Below the pieces are notes generated by a model. That model did no database searches. It was not told the origin of the DNA and saw nothing but the letters and a program-made list of their open reading frames with translations. Below, one piece after another: positions 24,248 through 35,971 of a stretch of 64,000 nt of DNA (position 1 is its first letter; the number at the start of each line of letters is the position of its first letter). The position numbers and the translations under genes were made by a program. Source of the DNA: Bog-756 sp963713625 (GTDB lineage Bacteria > Actinomycetota > Acidimicrobiia > Acidimicrobiales > RAAP-2); assembly GCA_963713625.1 (NCBI GenBank), contig CAVQMN010000006.1, forward strand, positions 1 to 64,000, given 5' to 3'.

Positions 24248-26205
24248 CGGTCCACCTTTGCATTCCGGTCGGCGGGTCCACTCGACGTCAGGGGGGTGTG
24301 CAGGCGCTCGAAGACGGCCGCACCGACCTGGGCCGGTAACCAGGATACGCCCATGAGCTCCTCCTTTGACGCCTGACGCAGGGCGGACAGGCCGCCGAAC
24401 TCCTCGATGAGCCGAGCCCGGCGCTTGGGCCCGAGGCCGTTGACCTCGTCGAGGGCACCGGCGGTCATCCGCTTCCCCCGCAGGGTGCGGTGGTAGGAGA
24501 TGGCGAACCGGTGGGCCTCGTCCCGCAGCCGCTGGAGCAGGTACAGCCCCTCCGAGGTCCGGGACAGGCGGATGGGTTCGGAGCTGCCCGGCCGGTAGAT
24601 CTCCTCGAAGCTCTTGGCCAGGGCGGCGATCGGGATCCGCTCGGTCAGCCCCAGCGAGGCCAGCACCCGCACGCCCACGTTGAGCTGCCCGAGGCCCCCG
24701 TCGAGGAGGAGCAGCTGGGGCGGATAGGCGAACCGGCGTCGGGCCTGGCCCCGGGCCGCCGTGCTCCCGTTCTGGTCGGTGACGGGCCCCGAGCCGTTGC
24801 CGGCCGCGGCCGCGTCGACCTCGTCGTCGGCCAGCAGGGAGGTCAGCCGACGGGTCAGCACCTCCTCCATGGCCGCGTAGTCGTCGTTGCCGGGCACCGT
24901 GGCCACCCGGAAGTGGCGGTAGTCGCTCTTTTTGGGCAGGCCGTCCTCGAACACCACCATCGAGCCCACGTAGTCGGTGCCCTGCAGGTGGCTCATGTCG
25001 TAGCACTCGATGCGCAGCGGCGCGACCGGCAGATCCAGCTCCCGCTGCAGGGCCTCGAGGGCCCGGGCCCGGCTGTTGTGGTCGGACGTCCGCTGCAGGC
25101 GATGGCGCACGAACGACTCGCCGGCGTTGTGCTCCACGGTCTGGAGGAGGGCACGCTTCCGACCCCGGACCGGCACCCGCAGGGCCACCGGACCCTGCCG
25201 CCGGTCCTCGAGGTAGGCGATGACCGCATCGGTGTCGGCGGGCATGGTCGGGACCAGAACCTGGCGGGGCACACCCGACACCGGGTCGGCGTAGACGTCG
25301 ACCAGGATGCGCTCCATGAGCTCGGCCGGGGTCAGGTCCTCGGCCTTGTCGACGAACAGGGCCGACCGGCCCACCACCTTGCCCGAGCGGACGTGGAAGA
25401 TCTGGACGGCAGCCTCCAGCTCGTCACCGGCCAGCCCGAACACATCGAGGTCCTCGGGTCGCTCGAGCTCCATCTGGCGCACGGCATCGGCCGCCCTGAC
25501 CGCCTCCAGCTTGTCCCGGAGCACCGAGGCCCGTTCGAACTCGAGGGCCGACGACGCCTCCTTCATCGACGCGGCCAGGTCACGCTCGAGGGCCGCCGTG
25601 TCACCCCCGAGGAACGAGATGAGGTCGGCCACCAGGCGGTCGTAGTCGGCGTGGTCGATGGCCCCCACGCACGGCCCCGAGCACCGTTCGATGTGGTACA
25701 TGAGGCAGGGCCGGCCCAGCCGCTGGTGGCGCTTGAGCTTGGTGTCGGAACAGGTGCGGACGGGAAACGACCGGAGGAGCAGATCGAGGGTCTCCCGGAT
25801 GGCCCCGGTGTTCGGGTACGGACCGAAGTAGCGCACCCCGCTGCGCTTGCGGCCCCGCACCACGGCCGGTCGGGGCCACTCGTCGTTGACGGTCAGGGCC
25901 AACCAGGGGTAGCTCTTGTCGTCCTTCAACCGCACGTTGTAGCGGGGCTGGAACTCCTTGATCAGGGTGTGCTCGAGGAGGAGGGCCTCGGACTCGCTGT
26001 CCACCACCATCCACTCGACATGGTCGGCCTGGCTGACCATCTGGGCCGTCCGCGGCCCGAGCCCCGCCGGGTCCTGGAAGTACGAGTTGAGACGCTGGCG
26101 GAGCGACTTGGCCTTGCCCACGTAGATGACCCGGCCGTGGGCGTCGAGGAACTGATAGGAGCCGGGGGCATCGGGAATCGAGCCGGAGGGAGGTCGGGTT
26201 ACCAC
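24244..26205 (-). CDS. uvrC: Excinuclease ABC subunit C
   Basis: The 653-residue protein has the GIY-YIG nuclease domain (PGSYQFLDAHGRVIYVGKAK), a Cys-rich segment around CLMYHIERCSGPCVG, the central UVR domain, the RNase H-like C-terminal nuclease (LRIECYDMSHLQGTDYVGSM), and a helix-hairpin-helix near the end (LDEVNGLGPKRRARLIEEF). It makes both incisions in nucleotide excision repair with UvrAB. The GTG start is touched by GGAGGG, a shorter spacing than ideal. uvrA and uvrB are also in the window, at some distance. Confidence 0.97.
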   Translation of the reverse strand: MVTRPPSGSIPDAPGSYQFLDAHGRVIYVGKAKSLRQRLNSYFQDPAGLGPRTAQMVSQADHVEWMVVDSESEALLLEHTLIKEFQPRYNVRLKDDKSYPWLALTVNDEWPRPAVVRGRKRSGVRYFGPYPNTGAIRETLDLLLRSFPVRTCSDTKLKRHQRLGRPCLMYHIERCSGPCVGAIDHADYDRLVADLISFLGGDTAALERDLAASMKEASSALEFERASVLRDKLEAVRAADAVRQMELERPEDLDVFGLAGDELEAAVQIFHVRSGKVVGRSALFVDKAEDLTPAELMERILVDVYADPVSGVPRQVLVPTMPADTDAVIAYLEDRRQGPVALRVPVRGRKRALLQTVEHNAGESFVRHRLQRTSDHNSRARALEALQRELDLPVAPLRIECYDMSHLQGTDYVGSMVVFEDGLPKKSDYRHFRVATVPGNDDYAAMEEVLTRRLTSLLADDEVDAAAAGNGSGPVTDQNGSTAARGQARRRFAYPPQLLLLDGGLGQLNVGVRVLASLGLTERIPIAALAKSFEEIYRPGSSEPIRLSRTSEGLYLLQRLRDEAHRFAISYHRTLRGKRMTAGALDEVNGLGPKRRARLIEEFGGLSALRQASKEELMGVSWLPAQVGAAVFERLHTPLTSSGPADRNAKVDR

Positions 26206-26398
26206 CCCTCCAGTGTGCCGTGCGCGGACGGGAACCGATCCACCGCGCAGGCGGTGGGCCGACCGCCTACACTGGCTCTACGCCGGCCTGGTTTCCGGCG
26301 ACATCTACCGCTCCGGGGCCGACAACCCCGCGGATGGGCGACCAGGCTGTCCCCGCCGGCCACCAACCGGAGCGCCTCCACAAGGGGGTCATACCCAC

Positions 26399-27514
26399 AT
26401 GCTCCGGCTACAGACAGCGCTCCCCGACCGCTATACGACGGCGGACCCCGACCAGCTGGCCCGATGGATCGGGGCGGCCAAGGCCGAGCTCGGATCCCGG
26501 GTGATCATCCTCGGCCACCACTACCAGCGCGACGAGGTGATGGCCTGGGCCGACGCCCGGGGCGACTCGTTCGGCCTGTCCCGCATGGCCGCCGACCAGT
26601 CCGAGGCCGAGTTCGTGGTCTTCTGCGGCGTCCACTTCATGGCCGAATCGGCCGACATCCTGACCGGACCCCATCAGCAGGTGATCCTGCCCGACCTCAA
26701 CGCCGGCTGTTCCATGGCCGACATGGCCGACATCGACTCGGTGGAGGAGGCCTGGGACGCCCTGGCCGAAGTGACCGACATCGACCGGGTGGTCCCGGTC
26801 ACCTACATGAACTCGGCCGCCTCGCTCAAGGCCTTCGTGGGCGCCCACGGTGGCCTGGTGTGCACCTCGTCCAACGCCAGGGCGGTGCTGCGCTGGGCCC
26901 TCGACCCCGACGACCAGGGCCACAGCCGTGGCAACCAGGTCCTCTTCTTCCCCGACCAGCACCTGGGCCGCAACACCGGGTTCGAGCTCGGCTACCGGGC
27001 CGAGGACATGGCCGTGTGGAACCCGCGGCTCGACCGGGGCGGCCTCGACGACATCACCCTCAAGTCGGCCACGTTGCTGCTGTGGAAGGGCCACTGCTCG
27101 GTCCACCAGCGCTTCTCCCCCGCCCACATCGACGCCTTCCGGGCCGAGCACCCGGACGGCATCGTGGTCGTCCATCCCGAGTGCGCCCACGAGGTGGTCG
27201 AGGCCGCCGACCTGACCGGCTCCACCGACTACATCATCCGGGCCGTGGCCGACGCTCCCTCCGGTTCGGTCATCGGGGTGGGGACCGAGATCCATCTGGT
27301 CAAGCGGCTCGACGACGAGACGCCGGACAAGTCGGTGGTCTCCCTCGACCCGTTGGTCTGCCCCTGCTCCACCATGTTCCGCATTGACGCGGCCCACCTG
27401 GCCTGGGTCCTCGAGGGCCTGGTGGCCGGGGAGGTCCGAAACCGGATCAGTGTCGACGACGAGACCGCCGCATGGGCCCGGGTGGCCCTCGAGCGCATGT
27501 TGGCCACCGTCTGA
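26399..27514 (+). CDS. nadA: Quinolinate synthase A
   Basis: The 371-residue product from ATG 26399 contains IILGHHYQRDEVMAWAD, the three conserved cluster Cys (in NAGCSMADM, HPECAHEV and the CPCSTMFRI region), and SVIGVGTEIHLVKRL. It condenses iminoaspartate with dihydroxyacetone phosphate on a [4Fe-4S] cluster to form quinolinate for NAD. nadB and nadC are not adjacent. It diverges from uvrC and converges on uvrA. Confidence 0.95.
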   Translation: MLRLQTALPDRYTTADPDQLARWIGAAKAELGSRVIILGHHYQRDEVMAWADARGDSFGLSRMAADQSEAEFVVFCGVHFMAESADILTGPHQQVILPDLNAGCSMADMADIDSVEEAWDALAEVTDIDRVVPVTYMNSAASLKAFVGAHGGLVCTSSNARAVLRWALDPDDQGHSRGNQVLFFPDQHLGRNTGFELGYRAEDMAVWNPRLDRGGLDDITLKSATLLLWKGHCSVHQRFSPAHIDAFRAEHPDGIVVVHPECAHEVVEAADLTGSTDYIIRAVADAPSGSVIGVGTEIHLVKRLDDETPDKSVVSLDPLVCPCSTMFRIDAAHLAWVLEGLVAGEVRNRISVDDETAAWARVALERMLATV

Positions 27515-27536
27515 CCGTCTGATCGGTGGCCTGGAC

Positions 27537-27555
27537 GGCCCGCCGTCTGCGGGCC
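27537..27555. terminator. Hairpin between convergent nadA and uvrA
   Basis: GGCCCGC (27537-27543) and GCGGGCC (27549-27555) pair around a 5-nt loop in the 70-nt gap between the two stops. There is no U-tract on either side. It could serve both directions. Confidence 0.45.
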
Positions 27556-27584
27556 CACGACCGGCGACGGGGCCGGCCGACGGA

Positions 27585-30533
<2,949 letters not shown>

Positions 30534-30572
30534 CAGGTGAGGATACCGGTGCCCGGGTCCGGCTCCCGCGGG

Positions 30573-32702
30573 TCAGACATCGGCGGTGGCGTCGATGTCG
30601 GCGGTGGCACCGGTCAGCACCGGCGAGCCGTCGACGGGATCATGGGTCAACAGCGACCGCAGCTCGGAGATCTCGTCACGGAGCAGTGCCGCCTCTTCGA
30701 ACCGGAGCTCTTCGGCGGCCTTGTTCATCTCGATGTCCAGCCGGTGGATCAGCGTCGAGAGCTCGTCGGCGTCCGGCCCGATGGCCCGGGCCATGTCGGC
30801 GGCCGCGGCCCGGGGGTCCACTCCGCCGGCCTTGCCCCGTTGGGCCCGCTCGGCCGTCGAGCGGCTGTTGGGTCCGGAGGTGATGGCCGCCGACCCGATG
30901 CCGTCGCCCCGCACCCGCTCGAGGATGTCGGTCACCGACTTGGTGATCGACTTCGGGTCGATGCCGTGGGCCTCGTTGTAGGCGATCTGGCGGGCCCGGC
31001 GGCGCTGGGTCTCGCCGATGGCCACCGTCATCGAGTTGGTGATGGTGTCGGCGTACATGATCACCCGCCCGTTGACGTTGCGGGCGGCCCGTCCCATGGT
31101 CTGGATGAGTGACGAGGCCGATCGGAGGAACCCTTCCTTGTCGGCGTCGAGGATGGCCACCAGCGCCACCTCGGGCAGGTCGAGGCCCTCGCGGAGCAGG
31201 TTGATGCCCACCAGGACGTCGAAGGCGCCCAGCCGCAGCTCGCGGAGGATCTCGATCCGGGCCATGGTGTCGACGTCGGAGTGGAGGTACTGCACCCGGA
31301 CCCCCTGTTCGGCCAGGTAGTCGGACAGGTCCTCGGCCATCTTTTTGGTCAGGGTGGTCACCAGCACCCGGTTGCCGTCGGCCACGGTGGCTTCGATCCG
31401 CTCCCGCAGATCGTCGATCTGGCCGGTGGTGGGACGGATGTCCACCTCGGGGTCGACCAGCCCGGTGGGCCGGATGACCTGCTCGACCACGTTGGCACTG
31501 TGCTCCAGCTCCCAGGGGCCGGGGGTGGCCGACAACAGGATGGTCTGGCCGGTGCGCTCGATGAACTCCTCGAAGCGCAGGGGCCGGTTGTCCATGGCCG
31601 AGGGCAGGCGGAAGCCGTGGTCGACCAGCGTCTCCTTGCGGGAGCGGTCGCCGGCGTACTGGCCCCGCAACTGGGGCACGGCCACGTGGCTCTCGTCCAC
31701 CACCACCAGGAAGTCCTTGGGAAAGAAGTCGAGCAGGGTGTAGGGGGCCTCCCCCGGGGCGCGCCCGTCGAGGTGCCGGCTGTAGTTCTCCACCCCGCTG
31801 CACACGCCGGTCTCGGCCAGCATCTCGAGGTCGTACTCGGTCCGCATGCGCAGACGTTGGGCCTCGAGGAGCTTGCCGGCCTTGTCGAGCTCGCCCAGTC
31901 GTTGGCGCAGCTCGGTCTCGATGCCCTCCACGGCCAGGCGCATCCGCTCGTCGCCGGTGCCGTAGTGGGTATTGGCGAAGACGACCAGCTCTTCGAGCTC
32001 GTCGCCGATCTCCCCGGTCATCACGTCGAAGGGCCGGATCCGTTCGACGGTGTCGCCGAAGAACTCGATGCGGACGGCGTGGCTCTCATAGGCGGCGTGG
32101 ATCTCGACGGTGTCACCCCGGGCCCGGAACTGCCCACGGGACAGGGTCACGTCGTTCCGGGTGTACTGGAGGTCGACCAGGCGCTTGAGCAACGAGCGCT
32201 GGTCGTGGACCTCGCCGGGCTGGAGGGCGATGATCCGGTCGCGGTACTCGTCGGGCGACCCCAGGCCGTAGATGCACGACACCGAAGCCACCACGATGGT
32301 GTCGGGCCGCAGGAGCAGGGAGGACGTGCAGGCGTGACGCAGACGGTCGATCTCGTCGTTGATGGACGAGTCCTTCTCGATGTAGGTGTCGGACGAAGGG
32401 ACGTACGCCTCGGGCTGGTAGTAGTCGTAGTAGGAGACGAAGTACTCGACCCGGTTGCGCGGGAAGAACTCCTTCAGCTCGGCGGCCAGCTGGGCGGCGA
32501 GCGACTTGTTGGGCTCGATGATCAGCGTGGGTCGCTGGACGGCCTCGATGGTCCAGGCCATGGTGGCCGTCTTGCCCGATCCGGTGATCCCGAGCAGCGT
32601 CTGGTAGCGGTCACCCCGCCTCAGCCCGGCCACCAACCCGGCGATGGCCTCGGGCTGGTCGCCCGCAGGGCGGAAGGGTGAAACGACCTCGAAATCCGGC
32701 AT
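30573..32702 (-). CDS. uvrB: Excinuclease ABC subunit B
   Basis: ATG 32702 gives the family start PDFEVVSPFRPAGDQPEAI and a 709-residue protein. Walker A is GITGSGKTATMAW, the damage-probing beta-hairpin is YYDYYQPEAYVP, helicase motif V/VI segments include GINLLREGLDLPEV and IQTMGRAARN, and a UVR domain (NKAAEELRFEEAALLRDEI) is near the C terminus. It verifies damage and recruits UvrC. The left end of an IS3-family element is only 48 bp upstream of the start, so its native promoter has probably been displaced. Confidence 0.97.
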   Translation of the reverse strand: MPDFEVVSPFRPAGDQPEAIAGLVAGLRRGDRYQTLLGITGSGKTATMAWTIEAVQRPTLIIEPNKSLAAQLAAELKEFFPRNRVEYFVSYYDYYQPEAYVPSSDTYIEKDSSINDEIDRLRHACTSSLLLRPDTIVVASVSCIYGLGSPDEYRDRIIALQPGEVHDQRSLLKRLVDLQYTRNDVTLSRGQFRARGDTVEIHAAYESHAVRIEFFGDTVERIRPFDVMTGEIGDELEELVVFANTHYGTGDERMRLAVEGIETELRQRLGELDKAGKLLEAQRLRMRTEYDLEMLAETGVCSGVENYSRHLDGRAPGEAPYTLLDFFPKDFLVVVDESHVAVPQLRGQYAGDRSRKETLVDHGFRLPSAMDNRPLRFEEFIERTGQTILLSATPGPWELEHSANVVEQVIRPTGLVDPEVDIRPTTGQIDDLRERIEATVADGNRVLVTTLTKKMAEDLSDYLAEQGVRVQYLHSDVDTMARIEILRELRLGAFDVLVGINLLREGLDLPEVALVAILDADKEGFLRSASSLIQTMGRAARNVNGRVIMYADTITNSMTVAIGETQRRRARQIAYNEAHGIDPKSITKSVTDILERVRGDGIGSAAITSGPNSRSTAERAQRGKAGGVDPRAAAADMARAIGPDADELSTLIHRLDIEMNKAAEELRFEEAALLRDEISELRSLLTHDPVDGSPVLTGATADIDATADV

Positions 32703-32786
32703 AGGTCGATGGTAACGGGAGGGTGTGACACCGCAACCCGAGGCGGAGCCTGTCAACAGATGTGAGACACCGTTTGCTCAGAGACG

Positions 32787-33794
32787 TCAGATGGCCATGG
32801 GCGGCTCCTCGGGTGGATTGATCCAGAACACCTCGGGGATGCGGGGTGCCTGGGGTGGCCTCCGGAACCGGTTGGGCATGGCGGCGTAGGCGGCGTCGAG
32901 GACTCCCTGGCGCTTCTCCCTGACCACCTCAGCTCTCCCGAAGTGGACGTCTGCCGGGGTGTGGAGCCCGATGCCCGAGTGGTGGTGCTCGTCGTTGTAG
33001 TGCTGGAAGAACCGGTCGCAGAACGACCGGGCCGCGGCCAGGTTGGCGAAACGCTTGGGGAAGGTGGGTGAGTACTTGAGGGTCTTGAACTGGGCCTCGG
33101 AGTAGGGGTTGTCGTTGGAGACGTGGGGCCGCGAGTGGCTCTGGAGGACCCCGAGGTCGCAGAGCAGCTGGCTGACCGTCTTCGAGGTCATGGACGACCC
33201 CCGGTCGGCGTGCAGGGTGAGCTGGCCCTCGGGCACGTCGTGGCGGTAGATGGCATCGGCGATGAGCTGTTCGGCCAGGGTGGCCGACTCCCGGGACGCC
33301 ACCAACCACCCCACGGCGTAGCGGGAGTAGACGTCGAGGATGGCGTAGAGCTGGAACCAGGTCCACTTGTAGGGGCCGGCCAACTTGGTGATGTCCCAGC
33401 TCCAGACGTGGTTGGGGGCACTCGCCACCAACTCCGGCTTGACCAGGGCCGGGCGGCGGGCCTGGGCCCGGCGCTCTCGCACCTGGGCCCGTTCCCGCAA
33501 CAGGCGGTACATGGTGGAGACCGAGGCCAGGTAGGTCCCCTCATCGAGCAGCGTGGCCCACACCTGGGCCGGGGCCTGGTCGCAGAACCGCTCGGCGTTG
33601 AGAGTCTCGACCACCGCCTCGGCCTGGGCGTCGGTCAGCTTGCGGGGGGACCTCCGGGGTGCCGGCGGACCACACCGTGGAGGCCGGCGAGCCCGGTAGT
33701 GGGTGGCCCGGGCCCGACCGAGCGCGGCACAGGCGGCCTTGCGCCCCACCACCGGGGCCAGTTCGTCGACGGCCTGGTCCACGATGGCGTCCAC
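32787..33794 (-). CDS. IS3-family transposase OrfB (DDE domain)
   Basis: The frame contains the integrase core with the DDE triad: Asp in WSWDITKLAG, Asp in LHADRGSSMTS, and Glu in NPYSEAQFKTLK, plus the C-terminal HHSGIGLHTPADVHFG. An HTH_21-like region precedes it. It can be joined to OrfA by -1 slippage at 33845-33851, giving the active OrfAB fusion. A GTG at 33794 overlapping the OrfA stop (TAGTG) would allow separate translation. The product appears complete (335 residues from that GTG). Confidence 0.9.
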   Translation of the reverse strand: MDAIVDQAVDELAPVVGRKAACAALGRARATHYRARRPPRCGPPAPRRSPRKLTDAQAEAVVETLNAERFCDQAPAQVWATLLDEGTYLASVSTMYRLLRERAQVRERRAQARRPALVKPELVASAPNHVWSWDITKLAGPYKWTWFQLYAILDVYSRYAVGWLVASRESATLAEQLIADAIYRHDVPEGQLTLHADRGSSMTSKTVSQLLCDLGVLQSHSRPHVSNDNPYSEAQFKTLKYSPTFPKRFANLAAARSFCDRFFQHYNDEHHHSGIGLHTPADVHFGRAEVVREKRQGVLDAAYAAMPNRFRRPPQAPRIPEVFWINPPEEPPMAI

Positions 33795-34246
33795 TACTGC
33801 TCTAAGTCCGCGCCCTTGGAGATCTCTTCCAAGAGCGCGTGCACTTTTCCCTGGACGTCGATCACCACCTCGGCCTGGGCCAGCTTGGCCCGCAGCCGTT
33901 CGTTCTCGGTCCGGAGTTTGGCCACCTCGGAGAGGGAGGGTCCCCCGCGGCCACCGTCGTGACGCCCGAGAGCCGCTTTCAGCAGGCCTTGGCGGTGCTG
34001 GCGACGCCAGTCGGTGATGAGGCTGGAGTAGAGGCCCTCCCGCCGGAGCAGGGCACCCCGCTCGCCGGTCTCGGAACATCCGTCGTACTCGGCCAAGATG
34101 GCCAGCTTGTACTCCGGGGTGAAGACCCGCCGGACCGGGCTCTTCTTCCTCTCGCTGCCGTCGGGTGCGGTGCCGTCGTCGATATGCCAAGTCTTAGCGT
34201 GCTCCGACTTGACCAGGGGCGCCGGCTGCTTTCGTGTCGTGGTCAT
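33794..34246 (-). CDS. IS3-family transposase OrfA (HTH)
   Basis: The 150-residue protein carries the transposase_8-type helix-turn-helix (RRVFTPEYKLAILAEYDG, then LLRREGLYSSLITDWRRQ) that binds the terminal repeats, followed by a leucine-zipper-like coil (LRTENERLRAKLAQAEVVID) used for oligomerisation. It starts about 65 bp inside the right terminal repeat and overlaps OrfB in the -1 frame. Confidence 0.9.
   Translation of the reverse strand: MTTTRKQPAPLVKSEHAKTWHIDDGTAPDGSERKKSPVRRVFTPEYKLAILAEYDGCSETGERGALLRREGLYSSLITDWRRQHRQGLLKAALGRHDGGRGGPSLSEVAKLRTENERLRAKLAQAEVVIDVQGKVHALLEEISKGADLEQ
33845..33851 (-). other. Programmed -1 frameshift heptamer G GGA AAA
   Basis: On the minus strand, in the OrfA frame, the sequence reads G GGA AAA, a canonical X XXY YYZ slip site. 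Eleven nt downstream CTTGGA and TCCAAG can form a stem, a plausible stimulator. Slippage moves ribosomes into the OrfB frame. Confidence 0.65.
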
Positions 34247-34401
34247 GGATACAACCCTCCATCGCCCTCTTGCTCAGAACGCGGATCGGGGGTGTCTCAC
34301 CCATTGTGGACAAAGAGGGAGGGCGGGACCGCGGACCGGCCGGACCGGACCACTCCTCGGTCGGCGCCCGCCCGGCGCCGGGGGACGGGCCGCCCCGGAG
34401 T

Positions 34402-35010
34402 TCAGGCCGGCGTACGGAGCCTGATCAGCTCGGCCCACACCCGGTCCACCTCGGCCTGCAGGTGGGCGTGGTCGCCCGAGTTGTCGATGACCAGGTCGGC
34501 GCCGTCGAGCCGGGCGGCCCGGTCGACCTGGGAGCCGATACGGGCCTCGGCGTCGGTTCGGGCCATGCCCCGCAGGGTGACCAGGCGCTCGAGAGCGAGC
34601 TCGGTCGGGGTGTCGACCACGATGACCGCGGCCAGCGACAGCGTCTCGCGGTGGATGGGTCTGAGCAGCGGGATGTCCATGACCACGATCTCGTCGGTGG
34701 CCGCGAACCGGTCGCGCCGGCTGATCATCTCGATACCGATGGCCGGGTGGGTGATGGCGTTGAGGTCGGCCAGGGCTTCGGGGTGGCCGAAGACGAGCCC
34801 GGCGAGCTTGGGGCGGTCGATGTTGCCGTCGGCGCCGACGATCTCCGGGCCGAAACGGTCGATGAGGGGCTGGTGGGCCGGTCCACCGGGAGCGACCACC
34901 TCACGGGCCACCAGGTCGGCGTCGACCAGCTTGGCTCCGTGGTCGACCAGGAGGCCAGCCACCGTGGATTTGCCCGCACCGATCCCGCCGGTGAGCCCGA
35001 CCGTGAGCAT
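34402..35010 (-). CDS. coaE: Dephospho-CoA kinase
   Basis: The 202-residue enzyme has the P-loop VGLTGGIGAGKSTVAGLL, the DADLVAREVVAPG substrate motif and the HPAI and DIPLL segments of CoaE. It performs the last step of coenzyme A synthesis. In actinobacteria it typically sits near rpsA, polA and uvrB; here the IS element lies between coaE and uvrB, and a large envelope region lies between coaE and rpsA. Some actinobacterial CoaE carry an extra UPF0157 (GrpB) domain; this one does not. Confidence 0.95.
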   Translation of the reverse strand: MLTVGLTGGIGAGKSTVAGLLVDHGAKLVDADLVAREVVAPGGPAHQPLIDRFGPEIVGADGNIDRPKLAGLVFGHPEALADLNAITHPAIGIEMISRRDRFAATDEIVVMDIPLLRPIHRETLSLAAVIVVDTPTELALERLVTLRGMARTDAEARIGSQVDRAARLDGADLVIDNSGDHAHLQAEVDRVWAELIRLRTPA

Positions 35011-35021
35011 CCCCGGCCCGC

Positions 35022-35879
35022 TCAGACCGGGCGCCGCGGCCGCGAGGCGGTGGCGAAGAGGACCATGGTGGTGCGGTCGAGCTCGTCGGTCACGAAGAAG
35101 TCGTCGGCGGTGATGCCGGTCAGACCGCCCGAGTCACCGCGGGCGATGATCCGGTAGGCCACCGGCAGGACGCGGGTGTAGGCACCGATGTACCACGAGC
35201 GCGGGATCCGGTGGCGCAGATCGAACACGTCGAGGGCCAGCACCTTGTTGGCCTTGACCCGCCGGGCGGTGAAGTCGGCCTTGACGTGGGGCACGGCGTC
35301 GAGGCCCTGCACGGTGACCTCGTGGAAGTGCCGGCCGAGCATGTCGGCCAGCTCCGGTGGTTCGAAGAGGTGGATGTGGAAGGGGTTCTCGAAGTCGGCC
35401 GGGGCGTTCGGAGTGAGGAAGAAGACGGTGCCGTCGTCGGCCAGCACCCGGGACAGTTCCCGCACGTGGCCCTCGGGATCGTCGAAGTGCTCGATGAGGT
35501 GTGACGAACAGGCCCACTCGAAGCTGCCCTCGGCCAAGCCGAGTGAGAGGGCGTCCATCTGGGCCACCGACAGGCCCTCCCCGCCCCAGCGGCTGCGGGC
35601 CGCCGTCACCGCCTCGGAGCTGTAGTCGGCCCCGACCACGGCCCGGTCGGCCGACAGGAAGCGGGCCGACTCGAATCCCTGGCCACAGCCCACGTCGAGC
35701 ATGGTGCCCGGCCCCAGACGCTCGATCACCGTGCGGTACCCGGCCGCGTGGAGGGCCAGCAACGAGTCCGGGGTGACCCCTTCCATCGGGCGCTCACCGG
35801 TGAGCCGACTCCCGGACTGCCGCCGGCCGACGGCGTCGAGCACTCCCCGGCTCCCCGGGTCGGCACTGTTCTCGCTCAT
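35022..35879 (-). CDS. Class I SAM-dependent methyltransferase
   Basis: ATG 35879 follows GGGAG with a 6-nt gap and gives 285 residues. Motif I is TMLDVGCGQGFESARFL, the acidic loop follows AVVGADYSSEAV, and CSSHLIEHFDDPEGHVREL plus FFLTPNAP mark a Methyltransf_11-type core, as in ubiquinone/glycan-type methyltransferases. It lies 11 nt upstream of coaE on the same strand and diverges from the AftD-like gene, so a role in envelope glycan or lipid methylation is possible but inferred. Confidence 0.88.
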   Translation of the reverse strand: MSENSADPGSRGVLDAVGRRQSGSRLTGERPMEGVTPDSLLALHAAGYRTVIERLGPGTMLDVGCGQGFESARFLSADRAVVGADYSSEAVTAARSRWGGEGLSVAQMDALSLGLAEGSFEWACSSHLIEHFDDPEGHVRELSRVLADDGTVFFLTPNAPADFENPFHIHLFEPPELADMLGRHFHEVTVQGLDAVPHVKADFTARRVKANKVLALDVFDLRHRIPRSWYIGAYTRVLPVAYRIIARGDSGGLTGITADDFFVTDELDRTTMVLFATASRPRRPV

Positions 35880-35971
35880 CTGGGCTCCCCGAGGTCGTGT
35901 GGCGGCCGTCCACCGCCGGTCCGACGGTGACTCCTTCGCTGCTCGTCGGTTGTTTACACTACCGATCACTC

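Larger units (their letters stand above)
32751..34312 (-). mobile_element. IS3-family insertion sequence, about 1.56 kb
   Basis: Imperfect terminal inverted repeats of 21-22 bp bound the element: TGTCAACAGATGTGAGACACC at the left (32751-32771) against the reverse complement of 34291-34312. Both ends are TG...CA as usual for the family. The two overlapping transposase ORFs lie between them. I see no matching 3-4-bp target duplication beside the ends, which suggests an old insertion, later rearrangement, or slightly misplaced ends. Confidence 0.85.

Noticed and set aside
24490..27387. 965-residue plus-strand open frame
   Set aside because: Antisense shadow of uvrC that continues out of frame through nadA; composition is typical of shadow frames.
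32740..34325. Target-site duplication of the IS element
   Set aside because: Bases flanking the terminal repeats (AGCC on the left, AAGA on the right) do not match.
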